From Bactrocera neohumeralis (Eukaryota > Arthropoda > Insecta > Diptera > Tephritidae), in NCBI RefSeq assembly GCF_024586455.1, contig NW_026089624.1, forward strand, positions 15,591,341-15,655,340: a stretch of 64,000 nt of DNA, read 5' to 3'. The position numbers were made by a program, and so were the translations under genes. Of the stretch, positions 1 through 12,632 are shown in pieces. Under the pieces are notes generated by a model. It worked only from the letters and a program-made list of their open reading frames with translations, was not told the origin of the DNA and searched no databases. Each line of letters starts with the position of its first letter. Positions within the stretch are counted from its first letter, which is position 1.

Positions 1-3000
1 TATAGTATATATGCGTAATAATGTATTTAAAATACCTTTAACATTTCATATACACATCTATATCTTAATATATGTATGAATTTATACAAATGCATATGTA
101 TATGTATAAGCTTCATTATAAATATGTATTTAGCATAAATACATGAATACGTATGCCATTGCATTGATTTTGTTGGTTTTCGATCGATTTTTATTTATGT
201 TTTTTAATTAATACTATTTCATTAATAAATAGGCATATACGTATGTATGAACGCTTTTGTATTTGCAATTACGAATGCATATATATTTACTTTTTATATT
301 TTCGTGACAACATATGATTACGCTATTTTTATTAATTTATAATTTCCCATATTATTACTATGACAAATGTAATGCATATAACGGTGTTGTTACTCCATGA
401 TAATAAAAATAATAAAAACTATAATAGAACGCTAATGGTTGGTTTTTTATAATTCGTTTCATTAAATTTATCAGGTATATAACAAATATGTAATTTTAAG
501 GTGGGTTGATTTTTCATTTTTTGTTTTACTTATAGCTAATTTTAAATTTTAATTAAGTTAAAATGGTTTGTGTATGCCTTCAAGTACCTAAAGTTTAGAT
601 TTTTTTGTGATATTGTTATACTAATTTATTCACATATGAGCGAATAATGTTTTCCGTTTATGTATTAGTTTGCAGCAATAACGCGGTTATACATACATAT
701 GTATGTATGTTCATATTTGAACATCACTGTGTGTCAATCGCCCACATCTACATAGTTGCTTACCTACTTAAAAAAGAGGCACTCGTATTGCATTAAACAA
801 TAATGTTGCATACTTTGTTGTCCGTACAAAAAATAAATAAAGACGAAATTCCGCGTAACTATATAAAGAAAAATATATAATTGTATAAAGTTCACTATAT
901 GTATAAATATATTATTAATTTATTTATGCCGTACATTTGATAATTTTTACCACTTGCGTAATATAAACACATGAAATACTGGGTTAACGTATGCATGCAT
1001 TATTAAATGCAAAAGTTTTGAAAAAATCTACAATTATATGGAATTTGTCTTGTTGCTTGAAAAAGAGAACAGCATTTTGGAGTGGTTGAAAACGTTCTTT
1101 TGAAGAGATCTATCAGCAGGTGCAAACTCATTTAGGAAGGAATCATTTAGTTTTTTAATAAAATATGTATAATGTGATGGTTGAGGAAGAAATCATTATA
1201 GCGTCGACTGGTTACGCTTTGGGGGAATTCTACCAATACTTCCCTGACATTCTTCATTATATTTAGAACAGGGAGGAAGGCGGTTACTCCTGATGATAGA
1301 AGTTAACGCCTAAATTTCTCATTTCTGAAATTAACAAGAATTTTTGCGATTCCCGCAACAATGCGCGAGCAGATCAAAATTCTACAGAAATTGAATGTCC
1401 GCACGATTCCTGAAACAATGCGCGTGCTGACCAAAATTCGAAGGAATTTTAGTTTGATCTATTGCTCGCTTCGCTGTTGGAAATTTCACATTAATTCGCG
1501 CGCTGCAAGTGTCGCAACAACTTTCTCGCCACGGTCTATGTCGGCAGTAGAGTTTAGATTATAAGAAAAGACCAATTAAAGTTTAGTCTTAAAATGGCAA
1601 TAAAGATGAACAGTTGTTCTGTTATTAAGTAATATATAAAAGTTTTATTAATTTAGACATTTTTTTTTTATTGATGTTTTGATTGGTCGGCGAGAATTGG
1701 GGCAATGTTGTGCTGGAAAGATTATTCTAGATTGCAAAATTTATTTTTGAAAGGAGAAAAGCAGTTTTTGAGTATGTAATTATACTTATTTGCATTCATT
1801 TTTGGCGTTAAAAACTGCCATTTTATTTGTCAAAATATGATGTGACTCCCCACACTACAGGTATTACACCTCCGACCTTTAAGCGTTCAAAATAGTCCTC
1901 CTCTTTATGCAAGGCGTGGAAATAAAATTTTTATCTGCCTGGGTCTTCGAAATTAAATTTTCCCTTCAAAACAGATTATGTTTGATCGGCTGGACGAAAA
2001 GGGCAGTTGATCTGTTGACGCACAGTGTAATTATTTTCTCATATTTATAGAGAAAAACTATGAAATCTATTTAACAATTACGAAACTTACAGCTATATAA
2101 ATGATACCAAAATATCGTGAGAAACCGAAAGAAAAGAAAACGTATTTCCAAGCCACATACTTACATATGTTTAGTAAAAATGTGGCTTTAATTAACGTTT
2201 TAACATTAGGTTCTGCAAGCGTAGTGAATTTAAAGTGTAGTTTTCAGTACGAATTTAATGTAAGAAAGTTTACTACGATAACATTTTGAAAAAGGAGTTA
2301 TCAGAGTTTACTTGAGGCTTCAAATCTTGTATTTACATACATACATACACATGTTATCTATCAAAACATTGTTATACTATAAAGAAAATGAAAATTTTGA
2401 AAGCGAAATTTTGACATTGTTCGTGGTGAATCCGAGCATCAGAATTTTACCAAGCTACTCTATTTGATTGACAGTCTTAAATTTCAAAATTTTACTTAAT
2501 AAAGCTGCAAAACGGAGCCCTTGTCTTCCACATTTGAAACTACTTCTTCCACTTCTCGTTCTTCTTCGTTTAGACCACGTTCACATATAATATTATAGAC
2601 GAGGTGGAAAACTAACAAAAGAAGTTTGGCCATTGTTTGCCGTTCTTGGCCAGATGGTCAAGGCGGACATTTCTCACATATGTACATAAATATGCAGAGT
2701 TACGAAAATGTGAATGGTTAAGTTTGAATTCCATTCAGATGATTAGTAAGTGCCACTAAACTTTAAATTTTGTATGTATATAGCTCTTAGGAACAATTAT
2801 GTGATATTATAATTTTTTTTATTTATGGCGTTTAACAAATGAAGCGATCTTTTTAATCCTAAAGAAAATTATGTAATAACGTGTTTTATTTTAATATGAT
2901 TTTCTTTTGGTTTCATTAAGTATCAATTACATATCAAAAACAATAAAATGAATTAATCAATATACTGTAATCTTTAAATGTAAAGTTTCATGTCCTTAAT

Positions 3001-3120
3001 TCAAATAAATAACATCATCTTTGATTACAGTAATTGAGGGACCAAAAAGTTCCCGCATTACACATATGATGCGTAACGTAAATGCACTAAAAACCGTTTT
3101 GTTCTAAATTTTTGGTAAAT
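1..3120. other. AT-rich spacer, no gene recognised
   Basis: No open frame here has recognisable motifs or plausible splice structure. The stretch is strongly AT-rich with short acatacatatgtatgt microsatellites (for example near 690-712 and 2335-2352). A slightly GC-richer patch at about 1260-1560 contains an imperfect direct duplication, listed separately. I see no promoter, RNA gene or repeat family that I can name. Confidence 0.6.
1346..1440. repeat. Imperfect 57-bp-period direct duplication
   Basis: A segment starting gattcccgcaacaatgcgcg at 1348 recurs in altered form at 1405 (gattcctgaaacaatgcgcg), followed in both copies by a gatcaaaatt/gaccaaaatt stretch. The period is 57 bp and about 38 bases are alignable. 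Both copies are more GC-rich than the flanks. The origin is unknown; a short duplicated fragment of an old element is as likely as anything. Confidence 0.5.
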
Positions 3121-3382
3121 ATACATATCGCTCATTTGCTGCAAGACTGGCATAAATCAAAAAACGTGATTTTTGAGTTAATGATGCAGAATTGTTCGTT
3201 ATATCATACTTTATGCTGAGTGAAAAATTCATATGAATACCTCTTATATGCTCCGCTTGAGAAGAGAATATGATTCCTGTTTTCCGTGTAAGGTTGGAGT
3301 CAGTTGAAAACTTTTAACGCGTTTTCTGGCAAATCGATTTTTTTGACTTATGCCGGTCTTGCAGCAAATGAGCGATATGTAT
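3121..3382. mobile_element. MITE-like element with ~50-bp terminal inverted repeats
   Basis: The left end reads atacatatcgctcatttgct, and the right end (3363-3382) is its exact reverse complement. Pairing continues inward for about 50 bp with a few mismatches (gcaagactggcataa against gcaagaccggcataa on the other side). The interior of about 160 bp has no transposase. The TA-rich edges fit a Tc1/mariner-type target, but the exact terminus and target duplication are unclear because the flanks are low complexity. The short minus-strand open frame across it (3244-3426) is not a gene. Confidence 0.7.
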
Positions 3383-4200
3383 GTACATATGTATTTCACC
3401 ATCATGTCTTTAAAATACCGTAACATTGGTCTAAAATAAATTTTCCTCCCTTATATGTATTATTGAAAGCAACCATGGTGTTTTTGTAAGTGATGTGCCC
3501 AATAATCATGGAGTTCTTTAAATGCGTTCAAAATTTTTTCCAATCACCGGACATCATGAAGACATGAAGATAAACATTATCCTGTAATGATATGTACATA
3601 TGTATGTATGTACAAAGTTATTGAAAAGATATACATACGTAGTTGCAATACAAGTATACCTGATAACTAGTACGCTGGCTAAAGTTTTAAATTCAAAGCA
3701 AAACCTCTAATGAATGCAATTTCTTCAGTTACTCTATCGAAGGAAAGTATTTGCTTTGAATTGTATATATTTTGAATATAAATAAAAACATTTAAGCGTT
3801 GGATGAGCGTTAGTTTTGAATTTCATATATCAATAGTTCATAGCTAACACCATAGTACATTTTTCCACCCAACTACACACATAGAAAAAAGGTACCTTTG
3901 GCACAAAGCCAATAGTCACTGATTCAGCAGTAGAATAGACCATTATATCATCGCCATTTAAAATTTGTTAAAAGTTATCGATTTTTCACTATCTTAATCA
4001 AAAAGTAACAGTCGTATCTCAGTTTAAAACACGTATGGCGATTATGTGCTAGGTAGAAAGTAAAAATGCTTATTACGGTTAAACATTGGCAGCACCATGC
4101 ATAACGTGATAATCTTTGATTCGAGAGAACGCTGTCAAAATACACATTTCTTATAACATTTGATAATGGTTCCACTATCAAAAAGTTGGATGAAATTTCG
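3383..4200. other. Spacer, nothing recognised
   Basis: AT-rich sequence without a recognisable gene or element. The 86-codon minus-strand frame at 3975-4235 has no family resemblance that I can see. Confidence 0.5.
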
Positions 4201-4254
4201 TGGGGTGATGCAAATAAAATAGTAATGCACATCACTGGAATGTCACCTAAAGGA

Positions 4255-4680
4255 GAGCTGTTTGGCTTGTCTGAAAAGCAATTTGGATTTAGAAAACATA
4301 GCTAGATCCACCGTAGGCGCAGTCGGAATATTGGCTGACATTGTTGCCAAGGCAATAGAGGAACCAGATGGATGCATGGCGATTAAAAATATTGCGCAGT
4401 TATCTCACTTGACGCGAAAAATGCTTTCAAAGCAAAATCAAGTATTGGCTCGCGGAAATTAAGCTGCAGCTTGCCGGAGAAAAGAGTAAGCGGTGCTTAT
4501 CACGATCAGAAAAATACTAGAAACGGTCACCTTCATCAACATCGATGGATACAAGGTTACAACGCAAACTTCACTGAGGTACCTTGGCGTTATGATTGAT
4601 ACGAGGCTCAGTTTCAAAGCGCATTTTGAAAAAGCCAACTACAGTGATAGCGGCCCTGTCAAGATTAATGGCTAACACTG
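4255..4680 (+). pseudogene. R1-clade-like non-LTR reverse transcriptase remnant
   Basis: Three pieces of a reverse transcriptase can be read in order but in different frames. First comes GLSEKQFGFRKHS (4267-4305), then STVGAVGILADIVAKAIEE after a frameshift, then CAVISLDAKNAF (motif A with its catalytic Asp). From 4493 the C-terminal RT part follows: TFINIDGYKVTTQTSLRYLG, then VMIDTRLSFKAHFEKA. The palm region with the YxDD motif is deleted between them. The motif spelling is typical of R1-group site-specific or R1-like elements of insects, but clade assignment from fragments is tentative. The copy is old and non-functional: multiple frameshifts, an internal deletion, no endonuclease and no identifiable 3' tail. 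Confidence 0.75.
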
Positions 4681-5084
4681 GTAGCCCTAGCGAGAGTAAG
4701 AGAACTACAAGTCTAAGTCAGCCATCAGTATTTTTTGATTTTTAAAAACTAAATAATAGCTAATAGTTGTTTGTGGAAAAAAATAGTTTTTGAAAAGTTG
4801 TTTGCACATGCGTCAGAGACAAGACATGTTAGCGAAGGGTTGCACCGTAAGTACTGGCAGATCCTTTGAACAACCAGTATAGTTGCTTTGATTTGCTTCT
4901 GTCTAGCGCTTGGCAAAGCACAGACAGCATAAACATTTTTTGTGTAAATACATACATATTTATTAATGCTTAAATTGTCAATTTTTTTACGATTGTTTGT
5001 TAGAGACTTTCTGATGCAAATATTAATATTTTTATATTGATAATAATTTTTTTATTATTTTCCTTACACTTTCATTCAGTAATT

Positions 5085-5254
5085 AAATTTTCTTGTCCGT
5101 TAAAAAACAGTATCCGCTTCCGGTCAGGGGAGTGTCCGGTTGTTAGATTGGATTTTGTTCTGGAAACCTAACGGACACCTTGGTCTCTGAATATTTGTGC
5201 GGTTAATAGAGGGGTCCGTTTATGAAGGTGTCCACAAGTAGAGGCTTTACTGTA
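5085..5254. mobile_element. pogo/Tigger-like transposon terminus
   Basis: Read on the minus strand, the sequence begins at about 5254 with tacagtaaagcctctacttg and continues through ggacaccttcataaacgg and cggacccctctattaac. A cagtaaa-cctct start with repeated ggac/gtcc steps is the usual look of pogo/Tigger-type terminal sequence with a TA target. Only this one end is seen. I found no matching opposite terminus and no transposase nearby, so it is probably a solo end or a much decayed copy. The family call is from general resemblance only. Confidence 0.45.
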
Positions 5255-5644
5255 TTTCAATAGATCTAGGATATTTTAATTGCTGTATGCCATACGCCAT
5301 AGTTTTCATTTCGTAAGTTTATGTTCAACAATGTCATGAAGCGAGACTCTATCATTTTCCCTCATTTTACTCTCAAATGTGTTTCCTGATATGTTAGTGC
5401 ACTGCCACATCAGGGAATTTTAAGCAGCTGATATCAGAAAATGTGGGATTGCAGAAATAAACCTGTTGAAAGTTACTGACAAAATAAATGCAAAAGGACA
5501 CTTCAAGAAACGATACAATTAACATTGAATTCAAACGTTTTTCAGAAAATCATGATATGTTGTTATGAGTTCTATTTGCTATATATAGGTTGTATGTCCG
5601 CGTGTGCTCGGGAACTGGGCATCTAAAAATAATATCTAAATGAA

Positions 5645-6170
5645 TTAATTGAGAATGGTTTTGAAACTCAAGAGACGGTTAAAATATCAACCCCGGCAGT
5701 AGTAAATGCGTCTCAGCAATCGAATCCAAACAAATATCCAGGCCATGACCTTATTACACCGAAAATGCTAAAAGAGCTACCAAGTGTTGCCCTAGCATTG
5801 CTCTCTGTACTCTTAAATGTCATTCTGAGCTACTTTCCAAACGCGTGGAACAAGTCGCAGTTGCTATTGATATCCAAACAAGGAAAGTACACACACAGGC
5901 GCCTTCTTACAGACGAATGAGCCTAATACCCTGCATTTTCAAATTATTCGAAAGAATTTTGCTTTTAAAGATATCTCCTATTCTCCATCGTAACAAAGTT
6001 ATACCAGAACACCAATTCGGCTTTCATGAAAAACGTGGTATTGTAGAACAAGTCAGCCGAATTACAAATGAAATAAGGAAGGCATTCGAGTTCAAGGTGC
6101 TATATTTCTTGACGTAGCGTTTAATAAGATTTATCAAAACTTTAACTAACCATTTATACAATATACTCGA
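5645..6170 (+). pseudogene. Jockey-like non-LTR reverse transcriptase fragment
   Basis: From about 5690 the translation carries the linker and fingers part of a Jockey-type RT: PGHDLITPKMLKELPSVAL, then FPNAWNKSQLLLISKQGKY. After a frameshift an open stretch 5845-6117 continues with SYRRMSLIPCIFKLFERILL, VIPEHQFGFHEKRGIVEQV and RITNEIRKAFE. These match the order in Jockey-family ORF2 (proline-glycine block, SYRPISLLP-type block, HQFGFR block). Motif A then fades (FLTxxFNKI) and the rest of RT is absent. No endonuclease precedes it. It is a truncated, frame-shifted, dead copy. Confidence 0.8.
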
Positions 6171-6179
6171 GTCATGTTT

Positions 6180-9100
6180 ATTATAATAAAGGTTTACGAT
6201 TTGTAAACTTACTGGTAGGCGTAAATTGAGCAGATACAGGAATATATTTCTTATGTAAAATCAAGAAAATATCGAAATGCCCAACCATTTTTTTTGAAAA
6301 GTGGCATCACTGACAAATGTTTTTTAAAATTGAGTTTTAATACCTCTCTCTCGAATCAGAGAGTTTTGTATCATGTAGTAGGGATAAGTGTGAGAGCGCC
6401 TTAAAATAAGCGTTTTTTATAACATTTTCCATTATTGCCAGATCGAACAAAATAAGAATTTTTGGGCATTTTAAATTAAAACACTCAACATTTACTACGA
6501 TTGCAAATTATTATATATTGGACTTTTAATATATGACGAAACTACTTAAATCCTTTTTTATGATTTTATGGTATATTAAAACAACTGACTTTTGATCTTT
6601 CAATACTTAATAAGGTGAATTAAGCCTGTTAGTTCCCAATTAATAAATGTTTTTAATAATTTGTAATTGAATATTAATTCCATTATGCATCAAATTACAA
6701 AACGTTTCATGAAATATATTTAAATTACACATTTTCTTGGATTTTCATTGTTTTAAGTTTTTATTAGCGATCTTGAACGGCGGCAACAAATTCAACAAAT
6801 CTTGCCGTTCCAGTCATTTCAATTGCAAAACGTCAAAACCTACCCAATCCAGTCAACTGTCAAAGTTCGGTAGGTGAGCGGTTCTCACATTTCCAGTGGC
6901 AGGAGAGTTGGGGATCTCTTTATCTCTGTCATGTAGTCTTTAACAAAGCGCCGTATGTAGTGACGCGTCAAGAGAAACAACAAAGCTTGTAGAATTGACA
7001 AATTATTGTTTTCGTGTTACAATTTAAATATGCTTTTTCTAAAATATGTATACAGAAAGGAATATAGAAGTTCAAAAAGTGTTTTTTTAACGCAGAAACG
7101 TTTTATATATTGTCCATTGCATTTTTCGTATGTATCTCCAGTATTTAAAAATGTAGCCTTTTTTACAGAAGTGTGGACTCGCTTTTATAACTTTTTTTTT
7201 AGATTTCCTGCCGCTACAATTGAATTAATTTATGTACATAAATATACATACATTGTTCTACATAAATAATATTAAAGAACCTAAAAAATTGATTTTTTAT
7301 ACAAAAAAAGAATGGGTAATAAAGAAATGCTGTGAGAACCTATAAGGACAACATAATTTTAAACAAAGTATATTTAAAATAAAAATATTTTGCTTATGAG
7401 TATGATTTGAATAATGCATATTTATTATATCTTAATTTAGTTTGTTAAAATAAATATATATATGTACTTGTAAACAACAAGTGTATCCAACAGTTTTTTA
7501 AGTTCAGTATGCAGTTCAAGCTTGTTTCATTTCAATAATAAATATGATAACATTAAAAAATAGTTTACCATTTTTACAGCTTTAACACACACTTTTTCAG
7601 GTGGTTTTAGCACAGCACTGTTGCGACAAATAGTATTTGCTTGTCATTGACGACATGTCTACATTGAGACTTTAAAGTCAAAATTTAACGACTTAACAAA
7701 TTAACTGTAATATATCCCATATACATATTATATGTAATTTTAAATAAATACATATTTGTATATATATGTACATTTATGCACAATGTATGCTGTTATGTGC
7801 AATTATAGATATGTATATATACATATATATGAATATACATACCATGTATACTTGTAGTATTTAATTATTTATACTTTCTTGGGAGTGTTAATATCATATT
7901 CTAACATGTACGTTTGCATTGTATATTCATACTTTAACAAACACTCGCCATTTTTAATTATACATCCAGTATATATTTTATTTATTTTCTTTGACGTCTA
8001 AACTAATAACAATTGCAAATTTTCAACATGTTTCGCTCCTGTTTTTTGTAGTTTTGGCTTAGTTATTTTTATTGTATTTGCAGGAATATTAATTATCACT
8101 TACATTTATTTTTGTGTGTTTTATTTGCATATATTAATTGATTTTAATTAAATGTTATTATTATTACTTTTATACGGCTTTGTTCTCTGGAATATGTTCC
8201 CTTTTTGCGTTCATATCGTAAAATTTTTGGCACATTTCTTCTCATTTTTTTCTTTACTTTTGGGAAAAAAATTATGGGAAAAACGTGCTTAGCAATCACA
8301 GTACTTGTACTTTTATTTGGGAATGGTGTACAATTCAAATATTTTAGCCACACTAAAGAATAGTACCAAATTTAAATATTCATACATATCTTTGACCATG
8401 CATGAAAATATTTACATGTTATAGTTTATTATTTAAATACTATTTGGGGTTTGTGATTAAAAATTTGATTAGAATTTTAGATCACAAAATAAAAAAAACT
8501 TTTTCAAATGTTAATTCAATTATTTTTAAAGCAATATTTGGAACTATGGTTGTATTAAACTTAGTATGGTTAACCAATACTTAGTTTCTTGCATTATATT
8601 GTCTACATAAATTTACTTTAACATTTGTTAGCAATGTATAAATCTATAATTTTTTGTCATTGACCCCATAAATTCGATAAAATAAATTTCTTTACCAAGT
8701 TTTCTATTTGCCAGAATATTTTGAAATGAAAAGTTTTTTACAAAATACATTATACCATATGTAAACACATGTCCACATTTATTCGTATGTATGAATGTAA
8801 GTATGTCTGGTTTACTGAACATACATAGCTGTCTTCGATTCGCCATTTCTCTACTCGCTTCTACTTTCTTGTCCAAATAGTTACATGTAAATCTAACAAT
8901 AAAGTTATTGTGTTGAATTCGTACAAGAGAGTATGCGGACACCTCATTAATGTGGTATAACCGCTATCTTTAAGGCTATGAACTTAGATTTTGCATATTG
9001 AAAATCAGTTTTACTACTGTGAATGATTCAAATGAGAAAATAAATCTCTTTTTTTGTATTAATAAAACTTAAGACTTAAAATTAATTATAGAAATGAATA

Positions 9101-9590
9101 GAAAAAGGATTGCTGTAACACTTTTTAACAAGAAAAGAACGATAGCACTATTGCCAGAGAACATAAATTATAGAGAAGGTCCGGAAAAGTCTGGGAATTG
9201 TCCGCATCTAGTTCGAAAGGAAGAATTTTAATTTAAAAGTTAGAGCTGAGCATGGAATGAAAAATGTGCTCAGAATTAAACATTGTCATTATAGACGTAT
9301 TATGTACATATGTACATATATGTATATTCGTCTTTTGGCTTATTTTATTATACGTTCATATGCAATCGTATGTTTAGATTAGAGACTCATTTTGTGAATA
9401 TTTATGATAGCATTCATAATTGATTACATTTTAATTTACGCTCTATTTCAAAAGAATATTTGCAGGCAATGTAAAAACAAGAACTACTTATTAAATATTT
9501 CTTTATAATATACCACTTTCATACATTTATACATATGTATGTATAGTGCCTTGAAAAAGTATTTGAAAATTTAGTTTGTAAAAGGCTTTG
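6180..9590. other. Long AT-rich spacer, no gene recognised
   Basis: Nothing in this 3.4 kb can be supported as a gene. The somewhat GC-richer patch 6760-6990 contains caatcttgccgttccagtca and similar unique sequence but no open frame with known motifs. Microsatellite runs of tatatgtacatata type occur around 7690-7850. The 104-codon minus-strand frame at 8628-8942 has no recognisable domain. Confidence 0.55.
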
Positions 9591-9614
9591 CAAAAATGCC
9601 GTTAGCTGCTAGCT

Positions 9615-9995
9615 AAGAAGAGTTTGGAGTTCGCAAAACTTACTTAAATCCTGGAACCGAGTTTTGGTAGAAAGTAATTTTTAATAACGAACGAAGTTCA
9701 ACATATTTGGACCTGATTGTATCCTCAAAGATTGACGAAAAGACAGCTTGCAATACAAAGATACGTAGTTGTACAACAACCTAAAAGTTTTAGTAACACC
9801 CCTATCAGTCTCCGGATCTTAAGCGGATTGAGCATATCTGCGCAGATTTGGAACGTGCTTTCCGCAAACACAACACAACATCCAAAAATGGGGAGAAATC
9901 TCTGCGGAGCGAACAAAAAAATTAGTATTTCCAATGTCAAATAAATTGAAAGATGTTATAAAGAGGAATGGATACGCTACCAGATATTAATTAAA
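9615..9995 (+). pseudogene. Tc1-family transposase remnant
   Basis: Read through frameshifts, the translation gives LEFAKLTLNPGTEFW (9622 on), TKFNIFGPDC (about 9692), then YQSPDLKRIEHICADLERAF and finally MSNKLKDVIKRNGYATRY before a stop. These are the block before the first catalytic Asp, the SDG-type block, the third catalytic region (SPDLxxIEH with Glu) and the C-terminal Arg-Leu-xx-Val-Ile tail of Tc1 transposases, in the right order. The middle, including the second Asp block, is deleted. Terminal repeats were not identified. Confidence 0.8.
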
Positions 9996-10563
9996 AGTAA
10001 AATTAATTTTAGTTTATATAAACTTTTTTACGAATACTTTTGTGATATGAATTCATCGTATTTTCCAGTTGAAGCGCTTTCCTTTAAAATTAAAATTTAT
10101 TTTTTGAGTTTAAATAAAAGTTAAAACTACAATGCAATAATTAAATAATATATTTCAATAATAATAAAACTTTTGTAAGAGTTGCAGTCTTAACCATATA
10201 TGCTACATGTTATGCCGCATTGGACTGGGTCCAAAATTGACCACATTCCTTTTCATTATTTATCGGCAATATGGTTTGGTTAAATGCAGCTATATTTGGC
10301 AACGGACAATCGATAGTAATTAGATATCGGTATATTTTCCTAAAAAGTCGTTGAATATTATTTTAATACATTTCAAAAATCTTTCTAAACTCTTAAGATA
10401 TAGTTTTAGTAATAATTTTTTTATAATTATTTAAGTGCAATATGTATACTATATGTAAATTATAAAAATAATTTTAAAAATGTAATACAAATAAATTCCG
10501 TCGGTCATTTAAGTTTAGTATAATTATATAAATTCTTTAATTTTATAACAAAAAAATAACAAT
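9996..10563. other. Spacer, nothing recognised
   Basis: AT-rich sequence between the Tc1 remnant and the 154-bp repeat element. No gene or repeat family identified. Confidence 0.5.
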
Positions 10564-11713
10564 AACAAGAAAAAACGTTAACTTCGGTTGCACCGAAGCT
10601 AAATACCCTTCACAGGTGCATTTCTGTCAGTAACTATGTGTTCAGTTTGTATGGAAGCTATATGCTATAGTTAACCGATCTGATCAATTTCTTCGGAGAT
10701 TACATTGTTGCTTTAGAAAATAACATATACCAAATTTCGTTAATATATCTTGTCAAATGTGAAAGTTGTCCATACAAGAACTTGATTCCGATCGTTCAGT
10801 TTGTACGACAGCTATATGCTATAGTTAACCGATCTGAACAATTTCTACGGAGATTACATTGTTGTCTTAGAAAATAATATATTCCAAATTTCCTGAATAT
10901 ATCTTGTCAAATGTGAAAGTTGTCCATACAAGAACTTGATTCCGATCGTTCAGTTTGTATGACAGCTATATGCTATAGTTAACCGATCTGATCAATTTCT
11001 TCGGAGATTACATTGTTGCTTTAGAAAATAACATATACCAAATTTCGTTAATATATCTTGTCAAATGTGAAAGTTGTCCATACAAGAACTTGATTCCGAT
11101 CGTTCAGTTTGTACGACAGCTATATGTTATAGTTAACCGATCTCAACTATTTCTTCGGAGATTACATTGTTGTCTTAGAAAATAACATATACCAAATTTG
11201 GTTAATAAATCTTGTCGAATGTGAAAGTTGTCCATACAAGAACTTGATTCCGATCGTTCAGTTTGTATGACAGCTATATGCTATAGTTAACCGATCTGAA
11301 CAATTTCTTCGGAGATTATATTGTTGCCTTAGAAAATAATATATATACCAAATTTCGTGAATATATCTTGTCAAATGTGAAAGTTTTCCATACAAGCATT
11401 TGATTCCGATCGTTCAGTTTGTATGGCAGCTATATGTTATAGTGGTCCGATATCGACTGTTCCGACAAATGAGCAGCTTCTTGAAGAGAAAATGACGTTT
11501 GCAAAATTTCAAAACGATATCTTAAAAACTGAGGGACTAGTTCGTATATATACAGACAGGCGGACGAACAGACGGACAGACAGACGGACATGGCTAAATC
11601 GACTCAGCTCAACATACTGATCATTTATATACTTATATACTTTATAGGGTCTCCGACGATTCCTTCTGGGTGTTACAAACTTCGTGACAAACTTAATATA
11701 CCCTGTTCAGGGT
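10564..11713 (+). mobile_element. Dispersed hairpin-ended repeat (DINE/INE-1-like) with central tandem array
   Basis: The element starts aagaaaaaacgttaacttcg, directly followed by a short hairpin (cttcggttgcaccgaag) and ataccctt. A tandem array of 154-bp units follows, then a gacagacggacggac block (11555-11590), atggctaaatcgactcagct, and a 3' end ataccctgttcagggt that can fold on itself. Hairpin-flanked ends, internal tandem units and a GGAC/GACAG block are the hallmarks I know from Drosophila DINE-1/INE-1 (Helentron-type) repeats, but this assignment is by structure, not by alignment. Other copies of the same family lie at 33150-33510 (continuing at 34627-34668) and, reversed, at 62170-62500. 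It encodes no protein; the small frames 11423-11894 are incidental. Confidence 0.7.
10641..11418 (+). repeat. Tandem array, 154-bp unit, five units plus partial
   Basis: The marker cgttcagtttgta ends its first eight bases at 10800, 10954, 11108, 11262 and 11418, with a diverged first copy at 10646. The spacings are therefore 154, 154, 154, 154 and 156 bp. Each unit contains gacagctatatgctatagtt, an aatttcttcggagattaca block and gtgaaagttgtccatacaag. Units differ by only a few bases each, which suggests recent array expansion or gene conversion. The other two family copies in the window carry about one or two units only. Confidence 0.9.
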
Positions 11714-12284
11714 GTTCAAAAATGAACATGGTAATTCAGTACGCATTGTTATTCTTTATAATCGGCGTGCTAGCAGAAATCTTCATTTACTATCGATTGA
11801 AAACCAGGCGACGACTACAAGCTGCAGTCACTTTTGCCGCCCAAGAGAATGTTCAAAATTGAACAGGATCATTACTTCAAAAAAGGCGGAATAATTAATA
11901 TATTTATATTTACACGATTTTATATTATTTACAAATAAGATAAGAAATATTGTAGCTATTGTAATAAGTTATACAGTCCACTAATAATCATTTCTTTCCC
12001 TCGGCAATATGTTCAAATATCATTGAACATGATTATTTATCAGCAAAGCCGAAATTCTACTGAATACAAATATCTATTAATAAACATATATATGTACATA
12101 CATAATGCATTTACATGCAATGCGCATGCAATAAAAACAAAAATGCATAGGGACACATGTCATAAATTTAGAGAAGAGATAAGATTATCATACACACACA
12201 TATGTATCAAAACAACCCCATGTCAAGCAGCAATAAACAATATGCTGCAATACATATAATATACACACATACGCATATATTTCA
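11714..12284. other. Spacer, nothing recognised
   Basis: AT-rich sequence with CA/TG and TA microsatellite tracts near 12080-12100 and 12240-12280; no gene seen. Confidence 0.5.
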
Positions 12285-12290
12285 AAATAT

Positions 12291-12590
12291 GTGAATAAAG
12301 GTTAAGCGTTTTGCTTCACTTATTCCTTACCTCGGGTGGGGGGCAATAAATGATAGCTAACGGCTCCTTTATTTGAAATATTTCCTTTTAATTCTTCTTT
12401 TACTTTTTTCTTTCAAATCTCAATCGAAAACATTCCTTTTATTTACAAATTTTACTTCCCCCCACCAGTGGTAAGGGGTAGAAGAAGAATTAAAAGGAAA
12501 TATTTCAAATAAAGGAGCCGTTAGCTATCATTTATTGCCCCCCACCCGAGGTAAGGAATAAGTGAAGCAAAACGCTTAACCTTTATTCAC
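12291..12590. repeat. Foldback element, 112-bp arms with one mismatch
   Basis: The arm 12291-12402 pairs with 12479-12590 as an inverted repeat. Every position i matches 24881-i except 12400/12481. The loop is 76 bp and itself holds a third, diverged version of the arm motif ccccccacc-gtggtaagg. The arms start gtgaataaaggttaagcg outside and end in attcttctttta inside. There is no transposase. The near-perfect arms mean the element is young, or the arms are being kept alike by conversion. It could form a 112-bp hairpin in single-stranded DNA or RNA. Confidence 0.95.
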
Positions 12591-12632
12591 ATATATTTGA
12601 GATGAGAAATCCGGCTCGAAGGACCAAATATA

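Noticed and set aside
3975..4235. 86-codon minus-strand frame as a gene
   Set aside because: No recognisable domain and it overlaps the edge of the R1-like remnant.
8628..8942. 104-codon minus-strand frame as a gene
   Set aside because: No motif, no splice context, biased AT-rich composition; expected by chance in 64 kb.
10641..11418. Regular repeats as a CRISPR-like array
   Set aside because: The whole 154-bp unit is repeated with no unique spacers, the sequence is a eukaryotic dispersed repeat, and sister copies exist with fewer units.
11590..11894. Overlapping 90- and 60-codon frames as small proteins
   Set aside because: They lie in the conserved non-coding tail of the dispersed repeat; the same sequence in other copies is not open.
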